Assembly (NCBI RefSeq): GCF_001940785.1
Contig: NZ_MSLS01000003.1
Coordinates: forward strand, 121,235-185,234
Length of the DNA: 64,000 bases
Origin: Bacillus sp. MRMR6
GTDB taxonomy: Bacteria; Bacillota; Bacilli; Bacillales; Cytobacillaceae
Direction: 5' to 3'
The notes under the pieces were generated by a model. That model had not been told where the DNA came from. It did no database searches and saw only the letters and a program-made list of their open reading frames with translations. The translations under genes and the position numbers were made by a program. Positions 14,952-23,638 of this stretch are shown one piece after another; the stretch's first letter is position 1, and the number at the start of each line of letters is the position of its first letter.

Positions 14952-15315
14952 ATCTCAAAACGATTTCAGTCAATTTAGCATACTGCTGCAAGTTATTTTT
15001 CGCCCGATTAAAGCGGTTCAATGCATAGGAGCCGAAATCCTCTCCGCCCGCTTCTTTCATAAGCGCCCAAATCGTCCAAAGGAAGTCTAGAAAGATTTTA
15101 TTAATCAACAGCTGCTCACGATTTGCCTGAGTCATGTTTTCCTGGAAGTAGGAATCCAGAAACAACTCCTCCTCTGACAAAGACAGCCCTGCTTCAATAA
15201 TATAAGCCGCAAGATCCCAGAGCGGATCGTTCATACCGGAAAACTCCCAGTCCACTAAATACATCTTCTTCTCAATTCTTGAATATAACTGTATCACAAT
15301 ATTTTTGTAGTGCAT
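14950..15315 (-). pseudogene. C-terminal remnant of a choline/aminoglycoside-type kinase (APH/LicA fold)
   Basis: The 121-residue open frame contains only the end of a phosphotransferase: HYKNIV (from the catalytic-loop motif HxDLHxxN) and VDWEFSGMNDPLWDLAAYI, the Mg2+-binding aspartate segment. The nucleotide-binding lobe and the catalytic Asp are missing because the sequence breaks inside the catalytic loop; a stop codon lies in frame four codons upstream. Degenerate dispersed-repeat sequence begins about 50 bp beyond the break, suggesting a deletion at that repeat. Family members phosphorylate choline, ethanolamine or related alcohols. No activity is expected. Confidence 0.75.
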
Positions 15316-15366
15316 GGGTGGATTCTACACTTAATGTGTCCATTTTTTTAAAAGCTATTTTGCAAG

Positions 15367-15453
15367 AAGAAAAGCGGAATTCGATGTTGACTTATCGTAG
15401 GGAAGGGCAAAGTACACTAGCCGAAGGCGCCTAGTGCTGGACAATTCTCAAAG
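15367..15453. repeat. Degenerate copy of the dispersed long-hairpin repeat
   Basis: Both outer arms can be recognised (AGAAAAGCGGAA near 15367 and GGCGCCTAGTGCTGGACAA near 15427), but the centre is replaced by unrelated sequence. It lies next to the truncation point of the kinase remnant. Confidence 0.6.
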
Positions 15454-15474
15454 TGGAAATTTACTTTTTTACCT

Positions 15475-15503
15475 TACAAAAAAACGACCCATTAAGGGCC
15501 GCT
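15475..15503 (-). terminator. Terminator of glyA
   Basis: Short GC stem (GCGGCCC / GGGTCGT on the minus strand, with G-U pairs) and a run of seven T, ten bases past the glyA stop. Confidence 0.7.
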
Positions 15504-15513
15504 TTTGATTTGT

Positions 15514-16755
15514 TTAATATTCTGGATATAGCGTGAATTTGCTGGTTAGGGCGTCTACACGTGCAGCTGCTTCTTCAAGTTTTGCTTCATCTTCGTGGTT
15601 TTTCAAGGTAAAGGCGATGATGCTCGCAATTTCGTCCATATCCTCTAAACCAAAGCCACGGCTTGTGACAGCTGCTGTTCCGATACGAACACCACTTGTA
15701 ACAAACGGGCTTTGTGGATCGTATGGAATGGTATTTTTATTAACCGTTACACCTATTTCATCAAGGACCTTTTCCGCAACCTTACCAGTCAGGTTAAGCG
15801 TCTGCAGGTCAATTAATAGCAAGTGGTTATCAGTACCGCCGGAAACTAGCTTAATGCCTTCCTTCTCAAGCCCTTCAGCAAGGCGCTTCGCATTGGCAAT
15901 GATATTTCCAGCATATTCTTTAAAGTTGTCTTGAAGAGCTTCACCGAAAGCAACAGCCTTGGCTGCAATCACATGCATAAGCGGACCGCCTTGGATTCCA
16001 GGGAAGATAGATTTATCAATTTTCTTACCAAATTCCTCTTTGCAAAGTATCATCCCGCCGCGTGGACCGCGCAGGGTTTTATGTGTAGTTGTTGTAACGA
16101 AATCAGCGAATGGAACTGGATTTTGATGAAGACCTGCAGCAACAAGACCAGCAATATGAGCCATATCGACCATTAAGTACGCGCCTACTTCATCCGCGAT
16201 TTCACGGAACTTGGCAAAATCGATTTCCCTTGGATATGCACTAGCCCCAGCAACAATCAACTTCGGCTTATGCTCGCGTGCTTTTTCTAATACATCCTCA
16301 TAGTTGATGCGATGCGTTACTTCGTCCACACCATATTCAACAAACTTATATTGAATCCCACTAAAGTTGACTGGGCTTCCATGTGTTAAGTGTCCGCCGT
16401 GGGAAAGGTTCATTCCCAGTACAGTGTCACCGTGCTCCAAGATTGTGAAATACACTGCCATGTTCGCCTGTGCACCTGAGTGTGGCTGAACATTCACATA
16501 CTCAGCACCGAAAATCTGCTTCGCACGGTCGCGGGCTAAATCCTCAGCGATATCGACATATTCACATCCACCATAATAACGGCGCCCAGGATATCCTTCA
16601 GCATACTTATTTGTTAAAACAGATCCTTGCGCTTCCATTACTGCTTCGCTTACAAAGTTTTCAGAGGCAATTAATTCAATTTTCCCGCGCTGGCGTCCCA
16701 ACTCTTGTTGGATCGCTTCGAAAACTTGCTTGTCCTGATTAGCCAAATGCTTCAT
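15514..16755 (-). CDS. glyA: Serine hydroxymethyltransferase
   Basis: PLP enzyme interconverting serine plus tetrahydrofolate with glycine plus methylene-tetrahydrofolate, 413 residues. The PLP lysine is Lys226 in [14 protein letters not shown]; the conserved VDMAHIAGL and GGPLMH segments and the N-terminal [10 protein letters not shown] are present. Length is normal. The upstream gap to ywlG has no terminator I can support. Confidence 0.99.
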   Translation of the reverse strand: MKHLANQDKQVFEAIQQELGRQRGKIELIASENFVSEAVMEAQGSVLTNKYAEGYPGRRYYGGCEYVDIAEDLARDRAKQIFGAEYVNVQPHSGAQANMAVYFTILEHGDTVLGMNLSHGGHLTHGSPVNFSGIQYKFVEYGVDEVTHRINYEDVLEKAREHKPKLIVAGASAYPREIDFAKFREIADEVGAYLMVDMAHIAGLVAAGLHQNPVPFADFVTTTTHKTLRGPRGGMILCKEEFGKKIDKSIFPGIQGGPLMHVIAAKAVAFGEALQDNFKEYAGNIIANAKRLAEGLEKEGIKLVSGGTDNHLLLIDLQTLNLTGKVAEKVLDEIGVTVNKNTIPYDPQSPFVTSGVRIGTAAVTSRGFGLEDMDEIASIIAFTLKNHEDEAKLEEAAARVDALTSKFTLYPEY

Positions 16756-16954
16756 ATTTATCCCCCTTATATGTATGACACTAATAATGAACTATTTGAA
16801 AATTCCTTCTATATTTTAGCACGTTTTCGATTGAATTGAAAAACTTATTTCAATTTTTCCGAATAATAATTTATTTACATGCGCTTTTCATGTGGATTTA
16901 TAGCCAAACACGAATGATTAATTGGAAACTAGGTTGTATATTTCGTATTTTTCA

Positions 16955-17521
16955 TTACTGACAGCTTGTATTATCCGGAGTCCTTTCGTACACTGCACGT
17001 ACTCCGCCAATTAGTTTCGGCCTTGTTTTGGCTAACGTCACATGTGCATGGCCTATCCTTTTTTGCCCGACTCTGACAGGTACCGCGACATGCTTTAAAT
17101 GCATCCCGATTAACGTGTTGCCAATATCAATCCCTGCATCGGCTTTAATAAACTCCACCACCGCACTATCTTTGAACGCATCAAATGCATACGTTGCCAT
17201 CGCACCACCAGCGGTTCGTACCGGAACAACTGCTACCTCGTCAAAGTCTATTTCCAGTGCAACAGACCTTTCGACCACAAGCGCCCGATTCAAATGCTCA
17301 CAGCATTGAAATGCCAAGTTGGCCCCTGTTTCCTGTGCAAACTGGTGGAGTTTATGAAAAATCATTTCCGCTACTTCAACTGTCCCAGCAGTACCGATTT
17401 TCTCACCAATCACCTCGCTCGTGCTACAGCCCACCACCAGCAATTGCCCTGGTTTAAGTTGAGCTTGGTCTTTAAATTCAGTTAAAATGCTCTCAAGTTC
17501 CTTTTCCCATTCCTGAATCAT
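16955..17521 (-). CDS. ywlG: YwlG-family protein (TIGR01440, UPF0340)
   Basis: A 188-residue cytosolic protein of uncharacterised biochemical role, conserved in Firmicutes beside glyA. Recognisable blocks are [37 protein letters not shown] and [24 protein letters not shown]. The several conserved Cys and His residues could bind metal, but this is unproven. In B. subtilis rpiB stands between this gene and ywlE; here only a 160-bp non-coding gap does. Confidence 0.92.
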   Translation of the reverse strand: MIQEWEKELESILTEFKDQAQLKPGQLLVVGCSTSEVIGEKIGTAGTVEVAEMIFHKLHQFAQETGANLAFQCCEHLNRALVVERSVALEIDFDEVAVVPVRTAGGAMATYAFDAFKDSAVVEFIKADAGIDIGNTLIGMHLKHVAVPVRVGQKRIGHAHVTLAKTRPKLIGGVRAVYERTPDNTSCQ

Positions 17522-17649
17522 AACCCTTCACCTGCTTTATATGTATTGGGTTCTATCCGATCGTATTTCGTTCCATCCGCAACTAATCTCCGCCATCTGC
17601 CTTAATATTGACATACTGCAAACAAAATATAAAGCCACAACTTAAATGA

Positions 17650-17673
17650 AAAAAAGCCCTCATATGAGAGCCC
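17650..17673 (-). terminator. Terminator of ywlE
   Basis: Minus-strand stem GGGCTCTCAT / ATGAGGGC followed by seven T, about ten bases past the ywlE stop codon. Confidence 0.75.
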
Positions 17674-17681
17674 AAAACCAT

Positions 17682-18116
17682 TTACCATTTTTTAATCGCC
17701 TTTGTGATCAGTTTATCAAGCTCCTTGTACGTTTCTTGATAAATATACAGGTTGCCGCCAAATGGATCGACCACATCGACATCATAGGTTTCACCGACAA
17801 ACTCCTTTAAAGTGAACAGCTTCCCAGAAAACTGAGGATATTGACCAGTAATCGCCATCTTATGCGACCCCGTCATCGTTAAAACAACATCTGCCCATTC
17901 CAGCTGTGTACCAGTCAGCAAGCTAGATTGATGATGATGGTCAATCTGATTTTCTTCGAGCACCTTTTTCGCATTCGCACTTGCCGCGCTGCCATTTGAT
18001 GCATAAACCCCTGCCGACTTCACTTCCACGCCGTCAAGGTTCTTACTTTTTAAAATCGCCTCAGCCATTGGACTTCTACAGGTATTCCCAGTACAAACAA
18101 ACAAAACCCGCTTCAA
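17682..18116 (-). CDS. ywlE: Protein-arginine phosphatase YwlE (low-molecular-weight phosphatase family)
   Basis: Removes phosphate from arginine residues placed by McsB, opposing the ClpC-dependent degradation tag. The catalytic loop is CTGNTCRSPMAEA, with the Thr in place of the Ile found in tyrosine phosphatases that marks arginine specificity, and the general acid is in DVVDPFGG near the end. I choose the TTG at 18114-18116 as start (144 residues): a GGGGG ribosome binding site sits about eight bases upstream and the protein then begins LKRVLFVCTGNTC as in relatives. An in-frame ATG 12 codons earlier has no such site. Confidence 0.9.
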   Translation of the reverse strand: MKRVLFVCTGNTCRSPMAEAILKSKNLDGVEVKSAGVYASNGSAASANAKKVLEENQIDHHHQSSLLTGTQLEWADVVLTMTGSHKMAITGQYPQFSGKLFTLKEFVGETYDVDVVDPFGGNLYIYQETYKELDKLITKAIKKW

Positions 18117-18176
18117 ACTGCCTGCCCCCTTTCTCGTTAAACTTATGTACATTTTATCAAAACCTTAATCTATATC

Positions 18177-18719
18177 CTACAAAAAGAGCAATTTGATGCC
18201 AAGCGCCAGCAGGATACTGCCGCCAAGCACCTCCCCATACGCCCCGAGCCATCCCGAAACCTTTCGTCCAAGCAGCAGTCCGGCCCAAGTTTGCAGCGTA
18301 GCGGCCACCCCAAAGAAAATGATGACCAACACGGTTTTCGCTCCATATATCCCTAACGTAAGCCCAATCGAAAAACTATCCAGACTCACACTCAATGCAA
18401 AAACAAGCAACCCAAAGCCAATCGGAGTGATGATCTTCTCATCACCCTCCTTCAGGCCTGCCCAGATCATCTGCAAACCGAGGACAACTAAGAGCACCCC
18501 GCCCATCAAGGTCGCAAACTCGCCAAATTTATCTGATAAAAACCTGCCAGCCAACATGCCTACAAGCGGCATCCACACATGAAATAAGCCGACGGTTATC
18601 CCAATTTTAAAAATCTGTCTCAGCCGTAACTTGTACATCCCCATTCCTAGACCCACGGAAAAGGCATCCATTCCTAAAGCAAACGCTATTAAAACAAGCG
18701 TTAATATTTCCCCTAACAT
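18177..18719 (-). CDS. mntP: Manganese efflux pump MntP
   Basis: Inner-membrane Mn2+ exporter, 180 residues with six predicted helices. The two symmetric motifs with the essential aspartates are FALGMDAFSVGLG near the N-terminus and ALSVSLDSFSIGL in the second half. The start is the ATG at 18717-18719 after a GGGGGG ribosome binding site. I looked for the yybP-ykoY manganese riboswitch in the 150-bp leader and did not see it. The next gene upstream, ywlC, ends in its own terminator. Confidence 0.93.
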   Translation of the reverse strand: MLGEILTLVLIAFALGMDAFSVGLGMGMYKLRLRQIFKIGITVGLFHVWMPLVGMLAGRFLSDKFGEFATLMGGVLLVVLGLQMIWAGLKEGDEKIITPIGFGLLVFALSVSLDSFSIGLTLGIYGAKTVLVIIFFGVAATLQTWAGLLLGRKVSGWLGAYGEVLGGSILLALGIKLLFL

Positions 18720-18839
18720 AACTGACCCCCCTTGGACTTGCCTCTGTTTCACCATATGCACGTCCAAAACCTTTTAGAAGTCAGAGGATAGAATTGGGGT
18801 AAAAGGACCTTTGTTTCTATTATATCTGATTTAAAAATG

Positions 18840-18872
18840 TAAAAAACACCACTTAAAAGCGGAAGTGGTGTT
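18840..18872 (-). terminator. Terminator of ywlC
   Basis: Perfect 10-bp stem AACACCACTT / AAGTGGTGTT followed on the minus strand by T-rich sequence; overlaps the ywlC stop codon. Confidence 0.85.
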
Positions 18873-19914
18873 ACTCGATAATTTTCTTATTTCCAGCAGC
18901 CTTCTGAAGACGGTTCATAATCGCATCGCCCACACCCGTATGCGGGAAAACTTCACTGTAAATGACGTCAACCCCCACCTGATTAAAGGTCCTTAATGCA
19001 TCATACAAGCCGGTCGCTACCGTTTCTAGCTCTTTTCTCTTTCCACATGCTAAAACAAACTCAGCATCATATTCGCGATGAGTTTCCTCCGTCGTCAAAA
19101 CACCGACACGGAGCCCATTCTTTTTTTGCTCGTCCACAAGCTTTTGTATAAAAGCAGGGCTTCCGTCTACTAAAAATAACGGAGCATTCGGCGCATAATG
19201 GGTATACTTCATACCAGGCGACTTCGGTTTTGACTCCTCATTCACCAGTGCTGGATCCAGCCGGACCTCACCCACTACCCTTTCCAGCTGTTCCCTCGTT
19301 ACACCGCCAGGTCTCAGAATAACGGGTATAGGCTCTGTACAATCGACAACCGTCGATTCAACCCCTACTCCAGTCGCCCCGCCATCAAGCACACCGGCAA
19401 TTTTTCCATTCAGATCTTCAATCACATGCTCAGCCTTCGTCGGGCTCGGCTTACCAGAGCTGTTCGCACTCGGAGCAGCAATCGGAAGCTGGCATTTTTC
19501 CAACAACGCTAAGGCAACAGGATGATCCGGCATCCTCACTGCCACTGTTTCTAAGCCCGCCGTAGCTAACTCCGACAATACACCGGCTTTCTTTTTAAAA
19601 ATGATCGTTAACGGTCCCGGCCAGAAGCTTTCCATCAACGTTTCCGCCTTATCAGGAATTTCCGTGACAAACCGGCAGAGCTGACTTTTGTCAGCAATGT
19701 GGATAATTAGCGGATTATCTCCAGGCCTTCCTTTTGCACTGAAGATTTTTCCTACTGCATCGTCACTTTCAGCATTGCCGCCAAGTCCATAAACCGTCTC
19801 CGTCGGCAGGGCAACCACCTCATTTTCTAGTAAAAAATGAGCTGCATCCACAATCTGTGGATTATTTTCAAGGTTATCCACATTTTTATCCACTTTCCAA
19901 ACTTTTGTGTTCAT
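18871..19914 (-). CDS. ywlC: L-threonylcarbamoyladenylate synthase (Sua5/YwlC)
   Basis: First enzyme of the tRNA t6A37 pathway: threonine, bicarbonate and ATP give threonylcarbamoyl-AMP. The 347-residue protein has the YrdC domain at about residues 20-205 (VALPTETVYGLGGNA, AKGRPGDNPLIIHI, IAAPSANSSGKPSPT, RPGGVTREQL) and the smaller Sua5 domain after the linker SKPKSPGMKYTHYAPNAPL. Length is that of Sua5 rather than the short YrdC form. Its N-terminal coding end and upstream region carry DnaA boxes. Confidence 0.97.
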   Translation of the reverse strand: MNTKVWKVDKNVDNLENNPQIVDAAHFLLENEVVALPTETVYGLGGNAESDDAVGKIFSAKGRPGDNPLIIHIADKSQLCRFVTEIPDKAETLMESFWPGPLTIIFKKKAGVLSELATAGLETVAVRMPDHPVALALLEKCQLPIAAPSANSSGKPSPTKAEHVIEDLNGKIAGVLDGGATGVGVESTVVDCTEPIPVILRPGGVTREQLERVVGEVRLDPALVNEESKPKSPGMKYTHYAPNAPLFLVDGSPAFIQKLVDEQKKNGLRVGVLTTEETHREYDAEFVLACGKRKELETVATGLYDALRTFNQVGVDVIYSEVFPHTGVGDAIMNRLQKAAGNKKIIE

Positions 19915-20125
19915 TGTTATCCACCTTTATCATTCACGCACATTATAGCGAATTTTGCCGAATTTAGGCTCATAGACTCATATTTCATTTGAAAGTATAA
20001 AAGATGATGTTAGTAAATACAAGTCATTATCCACAAATTGTGCATAACAATACTAAAAATGTGGATAACTTTTGTTATATATCCACAATTATAGCGTGAA
20101 TTTTAAAAATAACGAGTTATCCACA
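19874..20125. promoter_or_regulatory. Cluster of DnaA boxes at the ywlC/ywlB junction
   Basis: Four exact TTATCCACA boxes occur in 252 bp: 19874-19882 (+), 20027-20035 (+), 20060-20068 (-) and 20117-20125 (+). Three more differ by one base (19886-19894, 19917-19925, 20079-20087). I recall that ywlC is one of the strong DnaA-binding regions outside oriC in B. subtilis, used to titrate DnaA. No unwinding element or dnaA/dnaN is nearby, so it is not expected to be an origin. Confidence 0.8.
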
Positions 20126-20535
20126 TTTAAAACCTGTCGAATATGTTCTGATTCCAATAATGGGACAGGCAATTCCTCCCGAATCACCTTTTGAAACCCT
20201 AGTAATTCGAAAAAGGCCAAAGCGCCTCCCTTATTCGTTGCCAAAAACAAGCTGTCCAAGCCCTTATCCTTCGCTAACTTCATCATTTGATTAATCAGCA
20301 AATAAATATCCTTCTCAGCTTGTCCAGGGGACACCACAAGTGAGCGTAACATTCCACTGCCTAGTAAGGTCTCCATTCCAAGTGTACCCTTTATCGTACC
20401 ATCCTCATCCTCTAGCAGCAAAAAGTACTCTATCGTTTCCTCCGTAAGTCCCTCCGTCCCAAGTCCCGCACGCTCTAGAAACTCTCTTAATTTTCCCAAA
20501 TCCTCCACATTACCGCATCGAATCAACGCCTGCAT
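20089..20535 (-). CDS. ywlB: GNAT-family N-acetyltransferase YwlB
   Basis: A 148-residue GCN5-related protein of unknown substrate, conserved at this locus. It starts MQALIRCGNVEDLGKLREFLERAGL; the acetyl-CoA binding region is MLRSLVVSPGQAEKDIYLLINQMMKLAKDKGLDSLFLATN, in which the usual Q/RxxGxG/A loop is degenerate (SPGQAEKD). The ATG at 20533-20535 is preferred because AGAGGTGG precedes it; an upstream GTG overlaps that site. The end of the gene carries a DnaA box. Confidence 0.82.
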   Translation of the reverse strand: MQALIRCGNVEDLGKLREFLERAGLGTEGLTEETIEYFLLLEDEDGTIKGTLGMETLLGSGMLRSLVVSPGQAEKDIYLLINQMMKLAKDKGLDSLFLATNKGGALAFFELLGFQKVIREELPVPLLESEHIRQVLNVDNSLFLKFTL

Positions 20536-20666
20536 CCTATCCACCTCTTTTTCAAATTCTTTTCTACTCTATTACTATGAAAGAAACTTCCAAATAGAAC
20601 GAAAGGCATAGTGGAATCTAGTAAAATTTCAAAAAAAAAGAATGGCAATTCATTTACCATCCAATC

Positions 20667-21503
20667 CTAATTAAAAATCTTCTGCCAAATTTCTACGACA
20701 AAGAATTTCACCTTTACTTGCTCTTCGTCCTCAGCTGTATACACAGGGGCTTCCTTCACCGTCTTTTCAGCTGCCTTGTCTTTTTTCACTTCTTTAACTA
20801 CAGTTTCTTCCTTTACTTCAACTTCTTCCACAGCAAGCTCCACATGGATTTTTCCTTTTACCTTTTCATTGACCTTTTCATTGACCTTCTCTTTGACTTT
20901 CTCCGTAACTTGCTCTTTTACTTCTGGCTCTACTGGTAACTCTACCAAAGGCTCTGTCTGTTCCTCAGCAGCAGCCACGTCCTCGAATCCATCACTGACG
21001 GCCACACCGTTTGAGAAATCTAAAAAGCATAACGGTGGATAAAGCACACACCACCAGTTCGCCCCTACACCCTCACCTAACGTAATCAAAATCGCTTCAT
21101 ACTCACCAGCAGGATATAAAAACTGTCCATACAATTTCGTTGGGAACTGAACCTTACCAAATTCAATATTCACACTCTGACCTGACCCATGCTCTGTGAC
21201 AACCTTTTCAGCAATCGCTTGAATCTCAGGCATATTCGACTTAATCACTGTCTTTGCTTTTTCTAGAGAAGTTAAATCCTGCACCCATAAAGTAATCTGC
21301 GCATTAACCTCATCACGAACCTTGCGCTTAATCTCCTGATCCGCAGCCGAATCACTATTTGCTAGAATCCTTAATCGGATGGCATCCCCCGGTATCACAA
21401 TCGAATCCTTCGCGGCCGCTTCACTTTTTGGCATATATAAATTCATTATCGTAGCAAATGATAAAATTATTAAATAAGACCAAACTAACATTTTATTATT
21501 CAT
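20667..21503 (-). CDS. spoIIR: Stage II sporulation protein R with repeat-bearing C-terminal extension
   Basis: Forespore-secreted signal that triggers SpoIIGA to process pro-sigma-E in the mother cell. From the ATG at 21501-21503 the protein has 278 residues: a signal/anchor helix at about 5-22, the SpoIIR core (DAIRLRILANSDSAADQEIKRKVRD, FPTKLYGQFLYPAGEYEAILITLG, ANWWCVLYPPLCFLDFSNG), then a charged extension with the repeated unit KVNE and the conserved end VKFFVVEIWQKIFN. It is about 50 residues longer than the B. subtilis protein, wholly from the Glu/Lys/Val region, which is encoded by 12-bp tandem repeats. Confidence 0.93.
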   Translation of the reverse strand: MNNKMLVWSYLIILSFATIMNLYMPKSEAAAKDSIVIPGDAIRLRILANSDSAADQEIKRKVRDEVNAQITLWVQDLTSLEKAKTVIKSNMPEIQAIAEKVVTEHGSGQSVNIEFGKVQFPTKLYGQFLYPAGEYEAILITLGEGVGANWWCVLYPPLCFLDFSNGVAVSDGFEDVAAAEEQTEPLVELPVEPEVKEQVTEKVKEKVNEKVNEKVKGKIHVELAVEEVEVKEETVVKEVKKDKAAEKTVKEAPVYTAEDEEQVKVKFFVVEIWQKIFN

Positions 21504-21710
21504 TGTTGGCACCGTCCCTTCACTATCCTCAGTGTGGACAAAAGCCAAGAATCTTAAACTATTAAAAATAGATTATTTATCATCTTTGAGGGCTCTTAGA
21601 TTTAAAGAGTTTCCTGGTCAAGTGTATTACACCTATAAAAAATCTGTATATTCCTTAGTATAAAAACAAAAAATACCAATGCAAGCTTTAGTATACCTAG
21701 GAGGAATGTT

Positions 21711-23507
21711 ATGAAGTGTTTTTACAGAGCCTTTTTATCTTTACTAATATTTAGTTTGATTGGTTGTTCAGGCAATCAGAATGCTGGAGAGCGTAATCAA
21801 ACAAATAACCAAAATCCACAACAAGTAACAGATAAAAACAATAATCTCAATCATATTAATCTTACTGAAAGAAATCAAAATGAGAATAATGTTGGCAAAC
21901 TAACTCAAAATATTGCCAACAGAGATCAAGGTTTATCAGAAGAATATCACGGACATATCTCCAATCGGCCAGAAACAAAAAAGAAAAAGGAACAGCCCCC
22001 TGCTGCCAATAATCGTTATATCCAGGTGCAGCTTCTAGGCATTAATGACTTACATGGTCAGTTAAATGTAACACGTAACGTTGGAGGAAGACCGGCAGGA
22101 CGAGCTGACTATTTAGCAGCATACTTAAAGCAACGAGAAGCAGAGAATAAGAATACACTATTGGTCCAAGCAGGTGATATGATAGGCGCTAGCCCACCTG
22201 CATCAGCACTGTTGCAGGATGAACCTACGATCGAGATTTTGAACAAACTTGGTCTTGATATCGGAACCGTCGGTAATCATGAATTTGATGAAGGCGCAGA
22301 TGAACTGCTTCGCCTCATTAATGGCGGAACACACGAAGAAACAGGTGATTTTGCTGGTTCTAATTTCCCTTGGGTGGCAGCGAATGTAATCAATCAGAAA
22401 ACCGGTAAATCGCTATTACCACCCTATGAAGTGATTAAAGTAAACGGGATGCCTATCGGATTTATCGGTGTAGTGACTACTGAAACACCGACAATCGTGG
22501 TGCCCAGTGGAGTAGCCGGGTTAACCTTTACAAATGAAGTAGAAGCCATTAATCGCAATGTTGCTGAATTGAAGAAGCAGGGTGTCAAATCCATTGTGGT
22601 ATTAGCACATAACCCCGGTTCATCAGGCGTGAACGGGGAGAATCCAACTGGTACGCTCGTTGATATCGCGAACAATGTGGACGATGAAGTAGATATCATT
22701 TTTGGCGGCCATAATCATGCATACATGAATGCAACGATCGATAATAAGCTTGTTGTTCAATCCTATTCCTATGGAACGGCATTTTCCGATGTGGATATTG
22801 AGATTGATCCAAAAACGAAAGATATTGTAACAAAAAGGGGAGAAATCGTCACCACTTTTCATGAAGGAATGGATGCTGATACCGAAATAGCAAAAATGCT
22901 GGCAAAGTATGAAGACACCGTTGAACCAATTGTCAATCGAGTCATTGGGACTGCAGCGGTTCCTTTAACAGCCATGCGCAATGATAACGGGGAATCCATT
23001 TTAGGAAATGTGGTCGCAGATGCCCAAAGACAGGCTATGAACACTCAATTTGCCTTTATGAATCCAGGCGGCATTCGAGCAGACATTGACCAAGGGGACA
23101 TTACATGGGGAGAACTCTACACCGTTCAGCCTTTTAATAATGATCTTGTCAAGATGACCATGACTGGACAACAAATACGAGACTTGCTCAACCAGCAATG
23201 GGGTACAAAAACAACGATGCTGCAAATTTCTGGGTTAACCTATACATGGGATGAAAATCTGCCAGCAGGACAAAAGATTGTATCGATTATGCTGCCGGAT
23301 GGCACGCAATTAGACCCGAGCACATCCTATACAGTAACCGCAAACGTTTTCCTATCTGGTGGAGGAGACGGATTTACACTATTTACAAAAGCAACGAATA
23401 AGGTAATCGGTCCAGTTGATTTAGAAGCACTTGTCGACTTTATTAAAACGCAACCACAACCCTTTACCTACGGAATCGACAATAGAATCCAAAAGATTAG
23501 ATATTAA
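21711..23507 (+). CDS. Lipoprotein 5'-nucleotidase / metallophosphatase (UshA/YfkN-like)
   Basis: A 598-residue surface enzyme that releases phosphate from nucleotides. Residues 1-18 are a lipoprotein signal ending LIGC (Cys19), followed by an Asn/Gln-rich linker to about residue 100. The metallophosphoesterase domain (GINDLHGQLN, GDMIGASPPASA, GTVGNHEFDEGADE, IIFGGHNHAY) spans about 103-345, and the C-terminal nucleotide-recognition domain follows (NPGGIRADIDQGDITWGELYTVQPFNN). It is the only plus-strand gene in a 34-kb minus-strand block and splits spoIIR from prmC, which are neighbours in B. subtilis. It has a GGAGG ribosome binding site and its own terminator. Confidence 0.92.
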   Translation: MKCFYRAFLSLLIFSLIGCSGNQNAGERNQTNNQNPQQVTDKNNNLNHINLTERNQNENNVGKLTQNIANRDQGLSEEYHGHISNRPETKKKKEQPPAANNRYIQVQLLGINDLHGQLNVTRNVGGRPAGRADYLAAYLKQREAENKNTLLVQAGDMIGASPPASALLQDEPTIEILNKLGLDIGTVGNHEFDEGADELLRLINGGTHEETGDFAGSNFPWVAANVINQKTGKSLLPPYEVIKVNGMPIGFIGVVTTETPTIVVPSGVAGLTFTNEVEAINRNVAELKKQGVKSIVVLAHNPGSSGVNGENPTGTLVDIANNVDDEVDIIFGGHNHAYMNATIDNKLVVQSYSYGTAFSDVDIEIDPKTKDIVTKRGEIVTTFHEGMDADTEIAKMLAKYEDTVEPIVNRVIGTAAVPLTAMRNDNGESILGNVVADAQRQAMNTQFAFMNPGGIRADIDQGDITWGELYTVQPFNNDLVKMTMTGQQIRDLLNQQWGTKTTMLQISGLTYTWDENLPAGQKIVSIMLPDGTQLDPSTSYTVTANVFLSGGGDGFTLFTKATNKVIGPVDLEALVDFIKTQPQPFTYGIDNRIQKIRY

Positions 23508-23555
23508 TTGGAAAGAAAAGTGCACAACCGCTCTTTTTTCCAAATCTGAATGTAT

Positions 23556-23596
23556 TGAAAGCTCTATCTGAATCCATTTCAGGTAGGGCTTTTTTC
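23556..23596 (+). terminator. Terminator of the nucleotidase gene
   Basis: Stem AGCTCTATCTGAA with its partner ending GGGCT, then TTTTTT, 50 bases past the stop codon. Confidence 0.8.
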
Positions 23597-23602
23597 AAAA
23601 TT

Positions 23603-23638
23603 AAATAAAGCTCCAGAGCATTACGCCCCAGAGCTTTG
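23603..23638 (-). terminator. Terminator-like hairpin of prmC
   Basis: Outer stem AAAGCTC / GAGCTTT (23607-23637), overlapping the prmC stop codon, with AT-rich sequence following on the minus strand. Confidence 0.6.

Noticed and set aside
18720..18870. Manganese riboswitch (yybP-ykoY) upstream of mntP
   Set aside because: The leader has no recognisable conserved loops; only a weak TTGGAC/GTCCAA pairing was seen.
19874..20125. Replication origin
   Set aside because: DnaA boxes are dense but there is no dnaA or dnaN gene and no clear unwinding element; a DnaA-titrating cluster fits better.
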